A stretch of 64,000 bases of DNA from Epiperipatus broadwayi (GCA_028023455.1 JAQFVV010012423.1:5686269-5750268); one strand, 5' to 3'; shown: positions 46,578-59,215, counted from the first letter of the stretch. Notes: a model not told the origin generated them from the letters alone. Program-made: numbers and translations.

Positions 46578-46655
46578 TGGGATTTGAACTAGATTCTTTA
46601 GATTCTTGAATATTGAATTTTAACGTAATGCTCTAACCAACTGAGTCATTCTGCC
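46578..46655 (-). repeat. tRNA-like segment with pol III A and B boxes
   Basis: The minus strand reads GGCAGAATGACTCAGTTGGT then TAGAGCATTACG, matching the 5' half and A box of a tRNA. About 50 bases later it gives AGTTCAAATCCC, a B-box match. The acceptor stem cannot close, so it is not a working tRNA gene but could supply an internal pol III promoter. The opposite arm has a diverged copy at about 47380-47465. Confidence 0.65.
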
Positions 46656-46739
46656 TAAAGTAAATCAGTAGAAATTTCATATACTTATCAGAGGTTCCTA
46701 CTGGTTTCTTCACTTTTTATTAAGAGCAAAGTTGTTTAG

Positions 46740-47082
46740 TGATTTCCATACATTATGTTTAGTCACACTAGGTTAGCTTATGGGATTGTTTACCATTGTC
46801 ATGTGAGCAGCTTCTTTAAATTTTCTTCTTTGTATATTTTCTTCTTTATACAATATTTTTGTATTTTCCCAAATGAACATAATGTTTATTGGCACATATA
46901 TGGTCTGCTACCTTATACACATCTGTTTTCTCTCTTTTAATCATCAGTTTGTGTTCTTGCAAGCTTTTCAATGGGACAACTGGTCTCAACAATATATGTT
47001 CTTCCACATTTACATGGTATTTCACAGATGCAGTTTTTCTTTTCAGCATTTCAAGTTTAGGCTTTGTAGATTGCAAGAACAC
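46740..47082 (-). pseudogene. GIY-YIG endonuclease remnant of a Penelope-like element
   Basis: In one minus frame CEIPCKCGRTYIVETS (about 46986-47033) matches the GIY-YIG opening block of Penelope-like elements. After a frameshift near 46975 the next block reads SLQEHKLMIKREKTDVYKV, then ADHICANKHYV, the EH and H positions of that domain. Further on, RKFKEAAHM and NNPIS match the usual C-terminal tail. In an intact element this domain nicks DNA to prime reverse transcription. The frameshift and internal stops make this a dead copy. Confidence rests on order and spacing of several blocks. Confidence 0.7.
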
Positions 47083-47089
47083 AAACTGA

Positions 47090-47330
47090 TGATTAGAAGA
47101 GAAAAAAACAGATATATCTAAGGTAACAGATCATGTATGTGCCAATGAACATATGTTCAACTGGGAAAATACAATAATATTGGATAGAGAAGAAAAGGTA
47201 CAAAGAAGAAAATTTAAATAAGCTGCTCACATGATAGTGGCAAATAATCCCATAAGTTAACATAGTGTGACTATACATAATATTATGGAAACCACTAATC
47301 AACTTTACTCTTAGGAAGAAGTGAAGAAAT
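47090..47330 (+). pseudogene. Second GIY-YIG tail remnant, opposite strand
   Basis: The plus strand reads EKKTDISKVTDHVCANEHMF, then NWENTIILDREEKVQRRKFK, stop, AAHMIVANNPIS. This is the same domain tail as the minus-strand copy but better preserved (N-W-E-N and L-D-R-E-E match family usage). It starts within the domain, so the two copies face away from each other around about 47070. Confidence 0.75.
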
Positions 47331-47683
47331 CAGGAGTAACCTCATTGATAAGTATATGAAATTTCTACTGATTGCTGCTTTTGACTGGATGGTTCAATTG
47401 ATTAGAGTGTTACCAAAAAATTTAATACTCAAGAATTTAATGTCCAGTTTCAAATCCCATGCTCATACTATCACTAGTCAACACCTGAAGAAGAGAGGAG
47501 AATAATACCTCTCTAAACACTGTGTATATATTAATCTGTTTGATGTGCTATTATTAACAGTTGAATGTATTTGGAATATTTAAATAAAGTTAAATTATTC
47601 TAAAAACATTTAATACTCATATTAGATAATGGAAATAGTCCGATATAAAAATACAACTAGAACACCATCATCACAAACCTTTA

Positions 47684-50600
47684 GGAAAACACAAATATAT
47701 CCTATATATGACTTGATTATATTTAATCTATTTATTTATCATCTTGTGTATTATTTTTGGTCACTTCTGAAGTTTACTGATTATTATGAAAAACTTTAAT
47801 GCCTTGCCTAATTGTAGCTTTCCAATATCATCTATCCTTTTTAATATCCTTCCAGTGAAAAAAATCGATATTATGCCTTTTTAGAGTTTTTTTAAGTAAA
47901 TGAGATCTGATTGTCCAATAAAATCATGTTTAAATTCATTTTCATCATTTTTTTTTATTTTTTTTTAGAAAATATGCTTTCTTCATCCATTTTACATTCC
48001 AACACCAATGAAAATATTCCCTTACAATTGTAATAGCAATGCTAGTTGGTCGTGTGATCTTACTGTCATATTTTCAGAATATTGAAGGGTATCCTTAAAT
48101 GAAATTTTGTCAGTATATTTATTTATTGCAGTGGATATTTAAGCTAAGACATGATATGATAAATATTGCTAGATGCAGGTAATTTATTTGAATTATTTAT
48201 ATTATAATAAAAAATATGCTTTTTAAACTTGTTCAATTTTAGCACATTAGAATATTAATGCCTTTCAGCTTCCAAGTTTGCTTTTCTTTCTTAAAGAAAC
48301 TACTAAAGATTTAAAATAATCCACACTCTAGAGTTGATATAAACATCCAAACTGACTAAATACAGTGAGTTTATTTTTAACATTAATAATAAAATAAATT
48401 AATTACTAGATGTATTCAAAACATTAAGAATACTTTTAAATAATATATTGAATAGATAAGAAGAGCATAATCATTAATATACTGTAAATTTAAGAACCAG
48501 TAAAATAAAATTATTATTCTGTTTTTTAGCTTGTAAAATGAAAACACTATTATCAAACTTATATTGCATTTTGATAATTATGAAGTTATGTTTAAATAAA
48601 TTTAAAAATCCGTTTTAACAAGAAGAAAGGAAATGCAACTAGAACACATCCTTATCCCAAAACAGTTTCATTTTAAATACTTCACAATTTTCTTGATCAT
48701 TCATAATCTATTTTACATGTCATGATGCTGTAGATGTAAAATATAAATAAATTTGTATCACGTAACCAATTATTTTCAAATATACTCATAAACTTCTGAA
48801 ACATCTTAACTAAATGATAAAAGTAATATAAATGACATTTTTGTTCATGAGAATTTTTTTGTGTTTTTGATAATAAACTTTTAGAAATAATATTTTTTGA
48901 TTTTCTAAAACCACGTTCAATCTTTGGTGTATATATATGTATGTGTAAATAAAAATTATTCTACACTCATAAAGCGTGATAAACAGAGCACAAAAACATT
49001 AATTATAAACAACAATTAGCCAAGCGCTTTCTGTACTGTATACCAGCATCATAGCGACATACTGTAACTGAACGGTTAATATTCCAGTGCATGCTTAGTG
49101 AAACACTAGTGTTACGCTGATTAATAACGTTTATATTATTTATTTTTTATATATGTGTAAATAATAAATAATTTATAACGTATGCAACAGAACATGAAGT
49201 AACTGATGCTTCCAATGAGTTATATAACATAAATTTCTCCAAAGGCAGATGATACCACTAAATGTTAAAGGGCAAGTTTTTTTATATTACACAATTTATT
49301 GAAGCTTTAGTTATTTCCTGTTTAGTTTTATATAAACTAAATTATTTATTATTTATATATATATATTAAAAACTGAGTTTTTATTTTATATTTAGAGATT
49401 GTTGAAACTAAAGTTTGACTTAATCATCTGTGCATTTGAATGCTGATTCTTATCATTTGTATATATATAAAGGCTATTTGATCTTACTTGATAATGATGA
49501 ATAAATTTACTAATTTGATTATGCATAAATAATAATGTATAGACAGTTGGGCTATAATAATGTCTTTTATAAATTTATGCAGTTTTTATTTTTTAAAATA
49601 AAATGTACTAATTTTCTTGCAATTATGATAGATAAGATTAAACATAAATAAATAATTGTTGTTCTCTTTTTCTTTTCATTTGTTTGCTTATATTTGTAAC
49701 CTTGTTTGTAAACAGAGTTTGATTTTAAGCCCTTAGAGATGATTACTTCTGATTATATTGAATTCATTAAACTCTTTTATTTTTAAAATTTTATATAATA
49801 CATTTGCAAACAAAAATCAAGTAAACGTTTTTTATTAAACAATTTTGAAAGAAAATTTTAAAAAATTACTATTAGTTAAAATAGTCGGAGTTGAGAATTG
49901 GTTATAGTTAGAGTTTTGTTATTGTTAATATAAGATTATGAAGAGTGTAAAAAATGAGTAATAGGTTCATGAAAACAAATTTTGCAGTTCAACATTTTTG
50001 TTCTATATATTAGAGACTTGACGTCAGAAATAGTTCAACATATAATTACAAGTAGACTATTGAAATCTTAGGTATTTGATGTAAATAGATTGTTAAATAT
50101 TTGGCTAAACAACCTTTAAGAATCAATTGTAAAAATTATCTTCTCTGCTTTTGCTATATATATATATAATTTTAAAAAAAAATATCCCGATTTAAATTAG
50201 AAGTTTCAATAAAATCACATGATGAATTATTAATGAAGGAAGTTGCTGGAATATCAGTTAGAAATCCATCACTAAATTATTTTAAAAAGAAATAGAAAAA
50301 AAGGAAATACTATAAATGGATATATCACAGAATTCAAGTTTAAAATTTTTAATTGGCCAGTGTAACTAATGAATAATTTAGTCTATTTTCTATTAAATAA
50401 TTTATTTAATGTAAGTTACAAATTTCTTACTATGTTTTCCTAAATAGTTACTCCATAAATATTCAAATATCAACAGCTAGGATCATTTAATTTATCATTA
50501 TTTAAATTTTTAAATAATAATCTAATAATTAAACTAATTATATTCACATTTATATTTGAATTGTGTCATTATTCTTTGTTAATATTCTTATAATAGTTTC

Positions 50601-51004
50601 AATTCTTAAGAAATGTTTATAATTTATTAGTATTTATAAGACAAAGAGTTGTGTATTCATTGTTATTATTTTATTAGTTTATTAATTAATATTATTTTTA
50701 TTTCATTTGAAATAATTTTCTGAGCTCCAAAATCTTAAATACACTAATGATTACTACGGTATTATATTTCTACACGGAGTTTAGCTAACAGTGATATTAT
50801 TACTAGGAAGTTGCATGTACATGTGTATGGCTAGTTTCTGTGATATCCTAAAAAACATGATACTATTTCCATATTGTAAAATAAAATAAAATTGGGGATA
50901 ATATTTATAAAAGACAGGCCATCAACTTCAAAATAATTAAAGATATGATCCAAATTTTTCATTTGAGAAAATTGATTGTTAATGTGATATATAATTTAGT
51001 TATA
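47684..51004. other. AT-rich intergenic DNA
   Basis: No gene, RNA gene or repeat boundary recognised over 3.3 kb. About 49000-49130 is slightly GC-richer without an open frame. Confidence 0.45.
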
Positions 51005-52265
51005 ACATTGTATTCACACAAATCTCAGCTATCCATATCATTAAAAATCTAAGGATGAAATGCTCAGAGCCCTTGATGATGCAAATGTTGCCTTTAAGTC
51101 AATCTGACCCCTCACACATAGGACCTTAATATGTCTATTTAATTATACAGAAGGAGGGATATGCACAATACAGGTTCTAATATATATATATATTGTCTAT
51201 ACTAAACTTAATGTAATTATAAAGGATTTAAACTCAGACTTTCAAACTCCTCACAGCTATCTAATCCATCTTATACAACCGATACACATGACCACATACA
51301 TATAAAAAAGATAAATGATATCCAATAGGCATATTTTGTGCTGAACCAGCACTCATCAGTTAGTCCAGAGCAACAATCTCTCACATATTGATACAATCAC
51401 TGCTCAATTTCTCAACTCTCCAACTCTTCAGCAATCCATATCATTGAAAATCTCAGGGTGAAATGTTCAAAGCCCTTGATGATGGATGGCTGAAAAGTTG
51501 GAGAGTGGAGAAGATTGAAGCTTGTCCATTAAAGTTTGAAAATTTTCTATCTTAATATAAACCGAGCAGTGATTGTATATATGTGTGGGAGATGGTGATC
51601 TGGACTAATTGATGAGTGCTGGCTCAGTATGAAATACATACATTGGAGATCATTTATCTTTTTAACATGTATGTGGTCATGTTTATCAGTTGTATAAGAT
51701 GGATTGGATAGCTGTAGGGGGTTGAAATTCTTAGTTTGTCCTTTACAATTACATTAATTTTAATATAGTAATATACATATATTTGATATACATGTATTTG
51801 AATATTACATATTCTACTTGTATTATGCTCATCCTTTTTCTATATAATTAGATGGATGTATTAAGGTTCTATGTGTGAGGAGTCAGATTGACTTAAGGAC
51901 AACATGGGTATGACAATAATATTGGCATCATCAAGAGCTTTGAGCATTTCATCCTCAGATTTTCAATGATATGGGTGGCTTAAGAGTTGGAGAATGAAGA
52001 AGATTGAAGTTTGTCCATTAAAATTTGAACATTTGTTATTTCCATTTAAACTGAGCAGTGATTGTATATATATATATATGGAAAATGGTGATCTGGACCA
52101 ACTGATGAGTGCTGCTTCAGTACAAAATACATATATTGAAGATCATTTATCTTTTTCACATGTATGTGACCAAGTGTATCAATTGTATAAGTGGATTGGA
52201 TAGTTGTGGGGAATTTGAAAGTCTGACTTTAACTTCTTTATGATTACATTAAGTTTAGTATAGAC
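51005..52265. repeat. Family A cluster, three copies
   Basis: One minus-sense copy (about 51005-51420) faces two plus-sense copies (51430-51770 and 51850-52265). Shared blocks include AGTCAGATTGACTTAAGGAC, GAAAATCTCAGGGTGAAATG, AAGTTGGAGAGTGGAGAAG, and the TACAATTACATTAA tail. Hammerhead segments are at 51331-51370 (minus; GAAA is AAAA), 51601-51650 (plus; C3 is U) and 52090-52141 (plus; CUGAUGA intact but G12 is A). All three should be inactive, each by one main change. Confidence 0.8.
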
Positions 52266-52453
52266 AATATATATATATTGTTAAAAGGAGATAGCGTTGA
52301 CAACAGTTTGAAATTGTTGATTGTTATTGATATTGGAATTGCCTACGTGTTGACTGGTTTCTAATGTTATATAAAAAGAATTCTAATATTCTTATGTATA
52401 AATGGTGAATTCATAGTATTATTTCCAGGAGCTTTCATGTAATATATATATAT

Positions 52454-54665
52454 TGTAACGATCCGGAGAAAGCGACTTAACGTAATCTGCACTACGAGGC
52501 GCCATCTAGGCATTTGAACCTAGAAAAATTTATAAAGTAGGCAGATACGTAAGTCAAAAAAAAAAAAAAATTTTTTTTAAATATTTTGGTTCCGGTCGTT
52601 AGCCCATGTCACTAGCTCAGTGGAATAGCAGAGATTAAATAATATAATATCTTATCTAATTATATTTCAATATTAAAAAAAATAAATAAAATAAGCCACT
52701 GCCAGTAATTAACATACAAACATTTATTTATGCACATATATATAAGATTTAAAATTATTTTAGTATTAGTTTTACATTTTAACATTTAACATTATTTTTA
52801 ACTTTGATTTTTGACTTTAATTTACATTTAATTACTATTATATTCTAATTTTACATTTTAATTAAGTTCGCACAGATAAATTTATGAAAGCTTGTTTATA
52901 ATGTTGAATATAGATTGGTTACATAGATTTCACGGTCAAAAACATTTCAAAAGAAACATAAACGATCAAAATACAAAATTATTGATTACTGACAATTGCG
53001 GAGGGAAATTTATATGTAACCCAATAGTATCCACCATAAGATACTTGCATTGTCACCAATAACTTAAAAGACATCCGAATAAATACATTTTAGATACTCA
53101 CCGTAAGGTATCATTATTTATCGAATGTCTATATATTTTGATCAAATATGAAAACCCAAAACATACTTAACCGATAACCAATCCATGCAAGCATCTATAA
53201 ACAACTTAAATTTAATGCATTTTATTTAGGGTCGAGTATGAATAGACCACATAAATTTGCTTTTGAAAATAAACATTCTATCCCTATTTAACCTTAGGCT
53301 AAAATTCGTAGTCAAACCGGCATCAATTCATCTGATATATCGATGTATTCAATGTAATAAAATACGGCAGCACAAAAGGTTAAGAGAAGAAATTGCCTCT
53401 TATGAGATAGGAATATTACATCTATCTGCAAAGAAGAGCAATAAAACAAAAAACTCCATAGAAAGGAACTGCGGTATCCGACTTATAATTCCTTCCATAG
53501 GCAAACGGAAGTGTGCGGCGTATGAAGCGATTCTGCCCGTAGCGAATCAATATTACATCTACTAATCACACCAATATATCCAATCCATTGACCCAATTTA
53601 ACCACGAAACAAATAACCTAAGATTACCCTCCCCTAATATAACTTTACAAATCTATACAGCCATTCACGCCCGACTTAAGTTTAACATTTATATAATTAA
53701 TTTAACGAAAAACAAAAAAAAAATCATGATAAAAACTTAAAGAATAAAAAATAAATAAATGGAAATGATTTTACATAAATAAGAAAAAAAATACATCAAA
53801 TAACACTATTAATAAAGAATTTAGTTTGGTCAGATAGGATTCTATTTGTAACAATTAAATTACTAGGAAAGTTTAAAATTTAAAGTTCTTAGTGTTTTCA
53901 AATCAATATTGTTCGTTATATCTATCTTAGAAAGTTCTTACGGTTTTAGAAATGTTCATCTTTTACAATTGCTTGCTGTTTGAAATCCAGCATTAAATTT
54001 CCCGATGATCCTGTGGTCCTCTGAATATAAGAAAAGCGATGTTTCATTTTTCCATTTTATAACAACTGAAGGGATTGAACGTGCGTCCTTCAATCTCTTC
54101 TCCCGCACCTCCGCACTAACATCTATCTGTCACATCGTAATAATCATAACAACTCACTGATTAATAATTTCCAAATTTTCCTTTTATACGTATTCGAAGA
54201 ATTGACTTGGCATTATGTCATCGATGTGATGATCCTTTCGCTGAGGTCCGATTTCCCGATGGATTTCTTTCATTGGCTATTTGTTTCTATTGTTTTCCTA
54301 TCTGACCGATGTTTTTACATTTAAATGCCCAAGGCTGGTTTACATTTGACTAATTAAATTTATCATTTCCATTTCTGATTAATTAACCTGTTTTCCAAAT
54401 CAAAGATATATTTAAAGATAAATTTAAAGATATAATTTTATTTCCAAATCTTTTTAAAATTTAGTTTTAAAATACTTTTTCTTTAATAAAGTTTTATTTT
54501 AATAATTTTTCATTATCTGTGCGATTTAATATATAAGAGTTTAAGATGATATTTAATTTCAATTTTTAATTCTTAAAGAAAATTTTTAAATGCGAACTTT
54601 TTAATTTACTTTCATGTTAATAAATAAATAAAAAAACAATGTAACGAACGTCTGTGCTCATTACA
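52454..54665 (-). mobile_element. Solo LTR, about 2.2 kb
   Basis: The segment begins TGTAACGATCCGG and ends GCTCATTACA, with TG and CA termini. AT-repeat flanks on both sides start with ATAT, compatible with a 4-bp duplication in a TA-rich target. It is GC-richer than its surroundings and has no gag or pol. On the minus strand it opens TGTAATGAGCACAG and soon reaches CGTTACA, echoing the palindromic TGTAAC-GTTACA start of the LTR at 7.5 kb. That makes a related Ty3-type family and the minus orientation likely. The 102-codon frame at 53257-53565 is unrecognised. Confidence 0.65.
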
Positions 54666-55222
54666 ATATATATATATTGCTAAATCATCTTCATATGTAA
54701 AATGTGTTATTATATTTTTCTATTTAAAAATAATCATAAACTATAAAGACAAACCACTATTTTTTTATTATTTTTGAATAATAAAAAAATATGCACAACA
54801 GTTAATGTTTAAACCAAATTACATGGAAATCTTCAGAAATTTGGATGTATGAATAATCTTCAAGCAGTATTATAAGAAAGGCAATGAGCAGTACAGTCAA
54901 TGATAATTTGTATAGTAGATATATTTTTAAGCTAATATTCACAATGATTTTATTCATGGTCAGTGAAAAAATGTGCAAACAACCTTTCATCTTTCAGAAA
55001 TGAAATTTTGACTCATCTCTATCAGCAATGGTATATTAAGGTAACATTTGTACTTTTTTATCTGATTATGTTTAAAACTATTTTGAAAGTGATATATATA
55101 TATATCACCTTATTCTTACTTTTCATTGCTTTCTTATGATTTAAAGACTAATCAACATCATTTAAATTTAATTATCAAAATGGTCTATGGGATTTCCCAA
55201 AAAGATAATTATTGCTGTAAAT
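54666..55222. other. AT-rich intergenic DNA
   Basis: No gene supported. Confidence 0.45.
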
Positions 55223-55223
55223 A

Positions 55224-55321
55224 TTTGGTACTAGTATCATCAACAGTACAGTATATTAAACTGTTTGAGGCTAGCAACAGCAACACCAATGCCATGTACC
55301 ATCAATGATACTAGTACCAAA
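55224..55321. repeat. Hairpin with perfect 17-bp stem
   Basis: TTTGGTACTAGTATCAT at 55224-55240 is exactly complementary to ATGATACTAGTACCAAA at 55305-55321, separated by a 64-nt loop. The pairing continues outward with mismatches (AATATTTGG/CCAAACATTT). It could be a tiny foldback element or a small-RNA precursor. Confidence 0.8.
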
Positions 55322-57179
55322 CATTTTTTCCCATTCAAAAGAATAAAGAAATACAATAGTTTGTGATTGTACTTTTAGTTTATAATTTCATATTAATATT
55401 ATAACTATTTTAAAATATATTTCTGTAACATTTATTTTTACATTGCAAACTGATGAAGTGTATTTAGAATAATTGAAATATTTCAAACTAAGACAAATGC
55501 ATTCGTTAAAAAAAAAAAAATTGGCATAGAGAAAAGGTCTTTCCGGAATACCTTCATAAATAAGCTATAAAGAAGTACGTTTTTGCCATTTTCCTTTTTA
55601 CTTTATTCTTTAATCCTTAAATAGGAACAGCTAAATACATATTTACTATGCAATTAAACCACTAAACATCACATAATCACCATCTCTATACTACTGTGTG
55701 GAGAGTTTTGCCTTTGTTTACTATGCAATTGTTGGATTAATTTCATTAAAAATTAGCTAAATTAAAGAAAAATTAAACTTTAAAAAATTATCTACTACTT
55801 AAAAAAATTCCCCAAATTCCGTTGCTGCAAGCAGATGAGCTAATTATTATATCGAATCTATTCTCAACTTATTTTCACAAAGAGTAAAAAAAAAAAACGA
55901 AAAAGATAATGCATCATTCATAACTTACATTTTTATTAATTATATAAGTGTAGACATTTTAACTACTGATGTCTTTATTTATTTGATTGAAAAGATGTGA
56001 ATTGATTTCACATATATAAACCAATATAAGTTCTCTATTAAGGATAGATCTAGTAAACAATTGGTAGAGTTGATCATTATTGATTAATTTTCTGGCATTT
56101 ATGCAGAATTCCAATGTATATTTACGTACAATAATTTATTACTTCTTTTACTTTTAACATATTGTTCATGTATATGTTAAACATTTAGGAGAGGAAAAAA
56201 CTGCGAACCATTAATGAAAGTATGGGTGCGAAATATTATTACTTTCTCTGTTGCTAGGAAACAAAGAGAATATTTCTAGGAAAGTGCTTTTATTGCACTC
56301 CTATTAGCTCAATAAAAAAATCAATTCCTCCGACATTTTATAAAAAAGGGATTGTAGAAAAGAGAGCGAAGGGGCTCATTACCAGCTTTTTTAATATTGA
56401 TTTTTTTAGGTTTTATTTTTTGTGCTTTTATTTCATAACTCATTATTTTAAAAATATGTTTTAATGAATTTGACTCGAAGTGCATTTTTTTGTGTGGGTT
56501 CTAAGAATGTATAACATGTATTTATTTATTGTATTAGAGATAAAACGTATGGAAAAAAAAAAAATTTTTTTATAAACTCTTTCTGTTTTATTATCCATGC
56601 TAAAAATTCAATAAACTACTTAATTTGATCAATTAAATGATTGACATATTTAAGGTTTATGCATTTGTAGTTACTTTACGTCTTTAATTGATTAATTAAT
56701 TTTTCATACTAATTTTTGTGAAAATGAAATTTTTTGAAAATACTATTTTTTTTTTGCTTTAAATATCTTTACATCAAAATAGATATTTTCTTTTGTTTTA
56801 TGAAATAAAATATTTATTGTTAATAATAGCTTATTTAACAATTTTTATTTTTATTTACTCAGATATCATATAACTAACAAAATAAAAATCTTTGAAATCT
56901 GACTATGTTAATGGGAAAAGTTATTGATTGACTTTACCATTAATTAAATAGCAAAAATTACTAATGATACTTAAATGTAACCAAAATTTTGTTTACTATT
57001 CTAAAAGCAATATTTAACTATAAAAACATTTTTTTTTTTTTAGATATTTTAAACCCAAGATAAGAAATTAATACTGTACGTGAATTTATCATTACAATTG
57101 AATTTTTATTTATTAATAGAATGTTGAGAATTTAACCTCAATAAACTCTTTCAAATGATAAAGCTTTTTAAATCGGATT
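55322..57179. other. AT-rich intergenic DNA
   Basis: No gene, terminal repeat or RNA gene recognised. Long homopolymers occur. Confidence 0.45.
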
Positions 57180-57620
57180 ATGAATACAATGCGGCTGACC
57201 AATGAAATAATAATAAACTAAACAAACAGCTGAGATTCATCTGAAGGAAGATAACAGAGTTACGGAATCATGAATCACATTCAAAGCAGTGATTCATAAA
57301 TCTGAAACTACTCTGATAATAATGTATGTTATACATTGTTTATTATATTCAGTCAGGATCAGGAAACTTCCATTAAGGAAGAGAATCTGGCTGTAAATTC
57401 GCGGTACATTTGGAGGTAGAGCCAAGCAACAATGGATATTGTATGGCTTGCTCCATATTTGCTTAAAAATAAGTGAAGCGCGTTCTGTCGTGGAAAAGCC
57501 GCAACTCCTGAATGCAAAGCAAGCTATCACGATGCAACTAGAAATATTAGGTACATCTAGAAGGGCATCTAAAGTTCCTAGCTTCAGTAGTTATACGGCA
57601 ACTAGACCTTATATCTAGCC
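57180..57620. other. GC-richer island, unassigned
   Basis: This 440-bp stretch has clearly higher complexity than its flanks and a 78-codon minus frame (57294-57530). I see no family motif, splice pair or terminal repeat. It may be an exon, a promoter region or an old transposon fragment. Confidence 0.3.
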
Positions 57621-58974
57621 AACGGTATTAGGCGAACAGTATATCAGCATTTTATGTAAATGTATATTGTATATAATTTCTTAATGAAATATTTAACCGT
57701 ATTGTGCGGGTCTGTGTTTATTACGATTGGATATACATACATTTTATAATAATGTATTGTGTATTTGATTATTTTTAATCTTTATAAACGTTTTTGTTTA
57801 TATTATATTAATATTTCAGCAATTTATTCAGATAATTTGAATTGCATATAATACTGCAAAATTCCCATATTATCATTCATAAATCAGTTATAATTTGTAT
57901 CACATTTTAAAAATAAATATTTATTTATCATCATATTCTACATTTATTATATATACTTCACATTATATCAATTGCTGGGGATTGTTAGAAATACTTTAAC
58001 ATTAGATTGACAAAGTATTACTGCTATGCTAGCAAAACTTTGCAGTTAATTAAACCAGAAATCTAAAATGAACTGAGACAAAAACTGGAATGTTAATTTA
58101 CCGAGAACAATAAAAAATTCATTGTATAATTATATTTGTAAGACGTAAATAAATAAAATCCATTTAAATAGATTTTAATGTTTGTCTCAGTTTTATTTGC
58201 ATTTAAATCAGTTTTATTTTATAGTATTTTATTTTTTAAATAATAACTTGAAAGATTCTATGAAGACTATAAATTCAACAAACTGATTAAGACCATTGTG
58301 TAAATGTCTGAGGTTTCTCAATAGCTTGTTGTCTAAGTTAATATTTCAAAAACATCAACTGAGTATAATAATAAGTTTCTGATCATTTATTGCTCTCTCT
58401 AGGAGTAAATTGAGTAGGGTTTGTCATTTAATTCTGGGTAGTTTTTAATAAATAAAATAAAAAATACACAAATATCAATAGATTCTCCAAATAGTTTTTA
58501 TCTCAATACAGCATTTTGATTCAGTTGCTTTCTTTTCTATTTGTATGCTTCTTTTCTTTTCTATTTGTATGCTTCTTTTCAGGAAACCAATTACACTTCT
58601 TTATGATATTATAAATATATTTTGATTTTGTGGCAAACTTAACAACTAACTGTTGCATGCAACCATCTAGTCCTATTTTTAACATTAACTTACTGACTAG
58701 AAAAACAATATTAAAAAAAAAAAAAATCAGAAAGTGGTTGTGGATTCTACCTTTTTATCATTGAGTCTTTTAGATATATGTGAAGAGTGGAGACAAGTAC
58801 AACTAATGTTAACTTAGTCAATGTTCTTTTTTCAGATTTTTTTGCAGCTTCTGACTTATTTTTATTAATAAACATATAATTTTAAAATAAACAAGCTAAA
58901 TGAAGATTTCATATCCTTTATTCTCAAATTGTACATAAAATCAAATACTAAAATTCTTCCTGCCCATCTCTTTA
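57621..58974. other. AT-rich intergenic DNA
   Basis: No gene supported. A 25-bp direct repeat (TTTCTTTTCTATTTGTATGC) occurs near 58530-58575. Confidence 0.45.
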
Positions 58975-59215
58975 CTATGGTAAATCTGAGGCCAGTGCTT
59001 TCAGATCCAAGGCTCCTCACTGACGAAGGCCATAAGTCAGAAACTAGTTTGGGGATATTGGATGAGTAGGTACTAGATAGTTTTATGCACAAGCCTTTTG
59101 GCATCCATTGATTACTCTGTCTTGCTTTGAGTGGCACTACTGTACGAAGAGAGTTTTGCCTGTTTTAACAACAGTTATGAGGAAGCATGAGAAATAGTGA
59201 TCATGTGATGTTTTA
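58975..59215 (+). repeat. Family C repeat with intact hammerhead core
   Basis: Plus-sense copy colinear with 42640-42850. It runs from AGATCCAAGGCTCCTCAC through the hammerhead, GGATGAGTAGG, TTTTATGCACAAGCC and AGAGTTTTGCCTGTTTTAA to GTGATCATGTGATG. The minus frame at 58865-59137 that crosses it is not conserved as protein. Confidence 0.85.
59007..59061 (+). ncRNA. Hammerhead ribozyme motif, family C, best stem I
   Basis: CUGACGA (59020-59026; C at the variable position 7), stem II GGC/GUC (one wobble) with CAUAA loop, GAAA (59040-59043), stem III AC/GU with UA loop, triplet GUU (59047-59049). Stem I pairs UGGGGA with UCCUCA over six pairs (one wobble), then UUGG with CCAA beyond an internal loop. 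All core bases are intact. Predicted cleavage is between 59049 and 59050. Of all copies this has the best-formed stem I. Confidence 0.8.

Larger units (their letters stand above)
46384..47683. mobile_element. Penelope-like element, inverted pair of 3' ends (family B)
   Basis: The arms (about 46384-47015 minus sense, 47070-47683 plus sense) are diverged inverted copies. Outer blocks include GGACTATTTCCACCATCTAAT, TTTAAATATTCCAAATATATTCAACTG and their complements. Each arm reads outward as: GIY-YIG endonuclease remnant, a tRNA-like segment, a hammerhead-like motif and an AT-rich end. Penelope-like elements encode reverse transcriptase plus a C-terminal GIY-YIG endonuclease and often insert as partial inverted or tandem copies. 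No RT domain is left here. Confidence 0.8.

Noticed and set aside
46578-46655. Functional tRNA gene
   Set aside because: Box A and B match but the acceptor stem does not close and anticodon and variable regions are AT-rich filler.
53257-53565. 102-codon frame within the solo LTR
   Set aside because: No retroelement or cellular motif; LTRs rarely code.
58865-59137. 90-codon minus frame
   Set aside because: It overlies the family C repeat and ribozyme and is not preserved in other copies.
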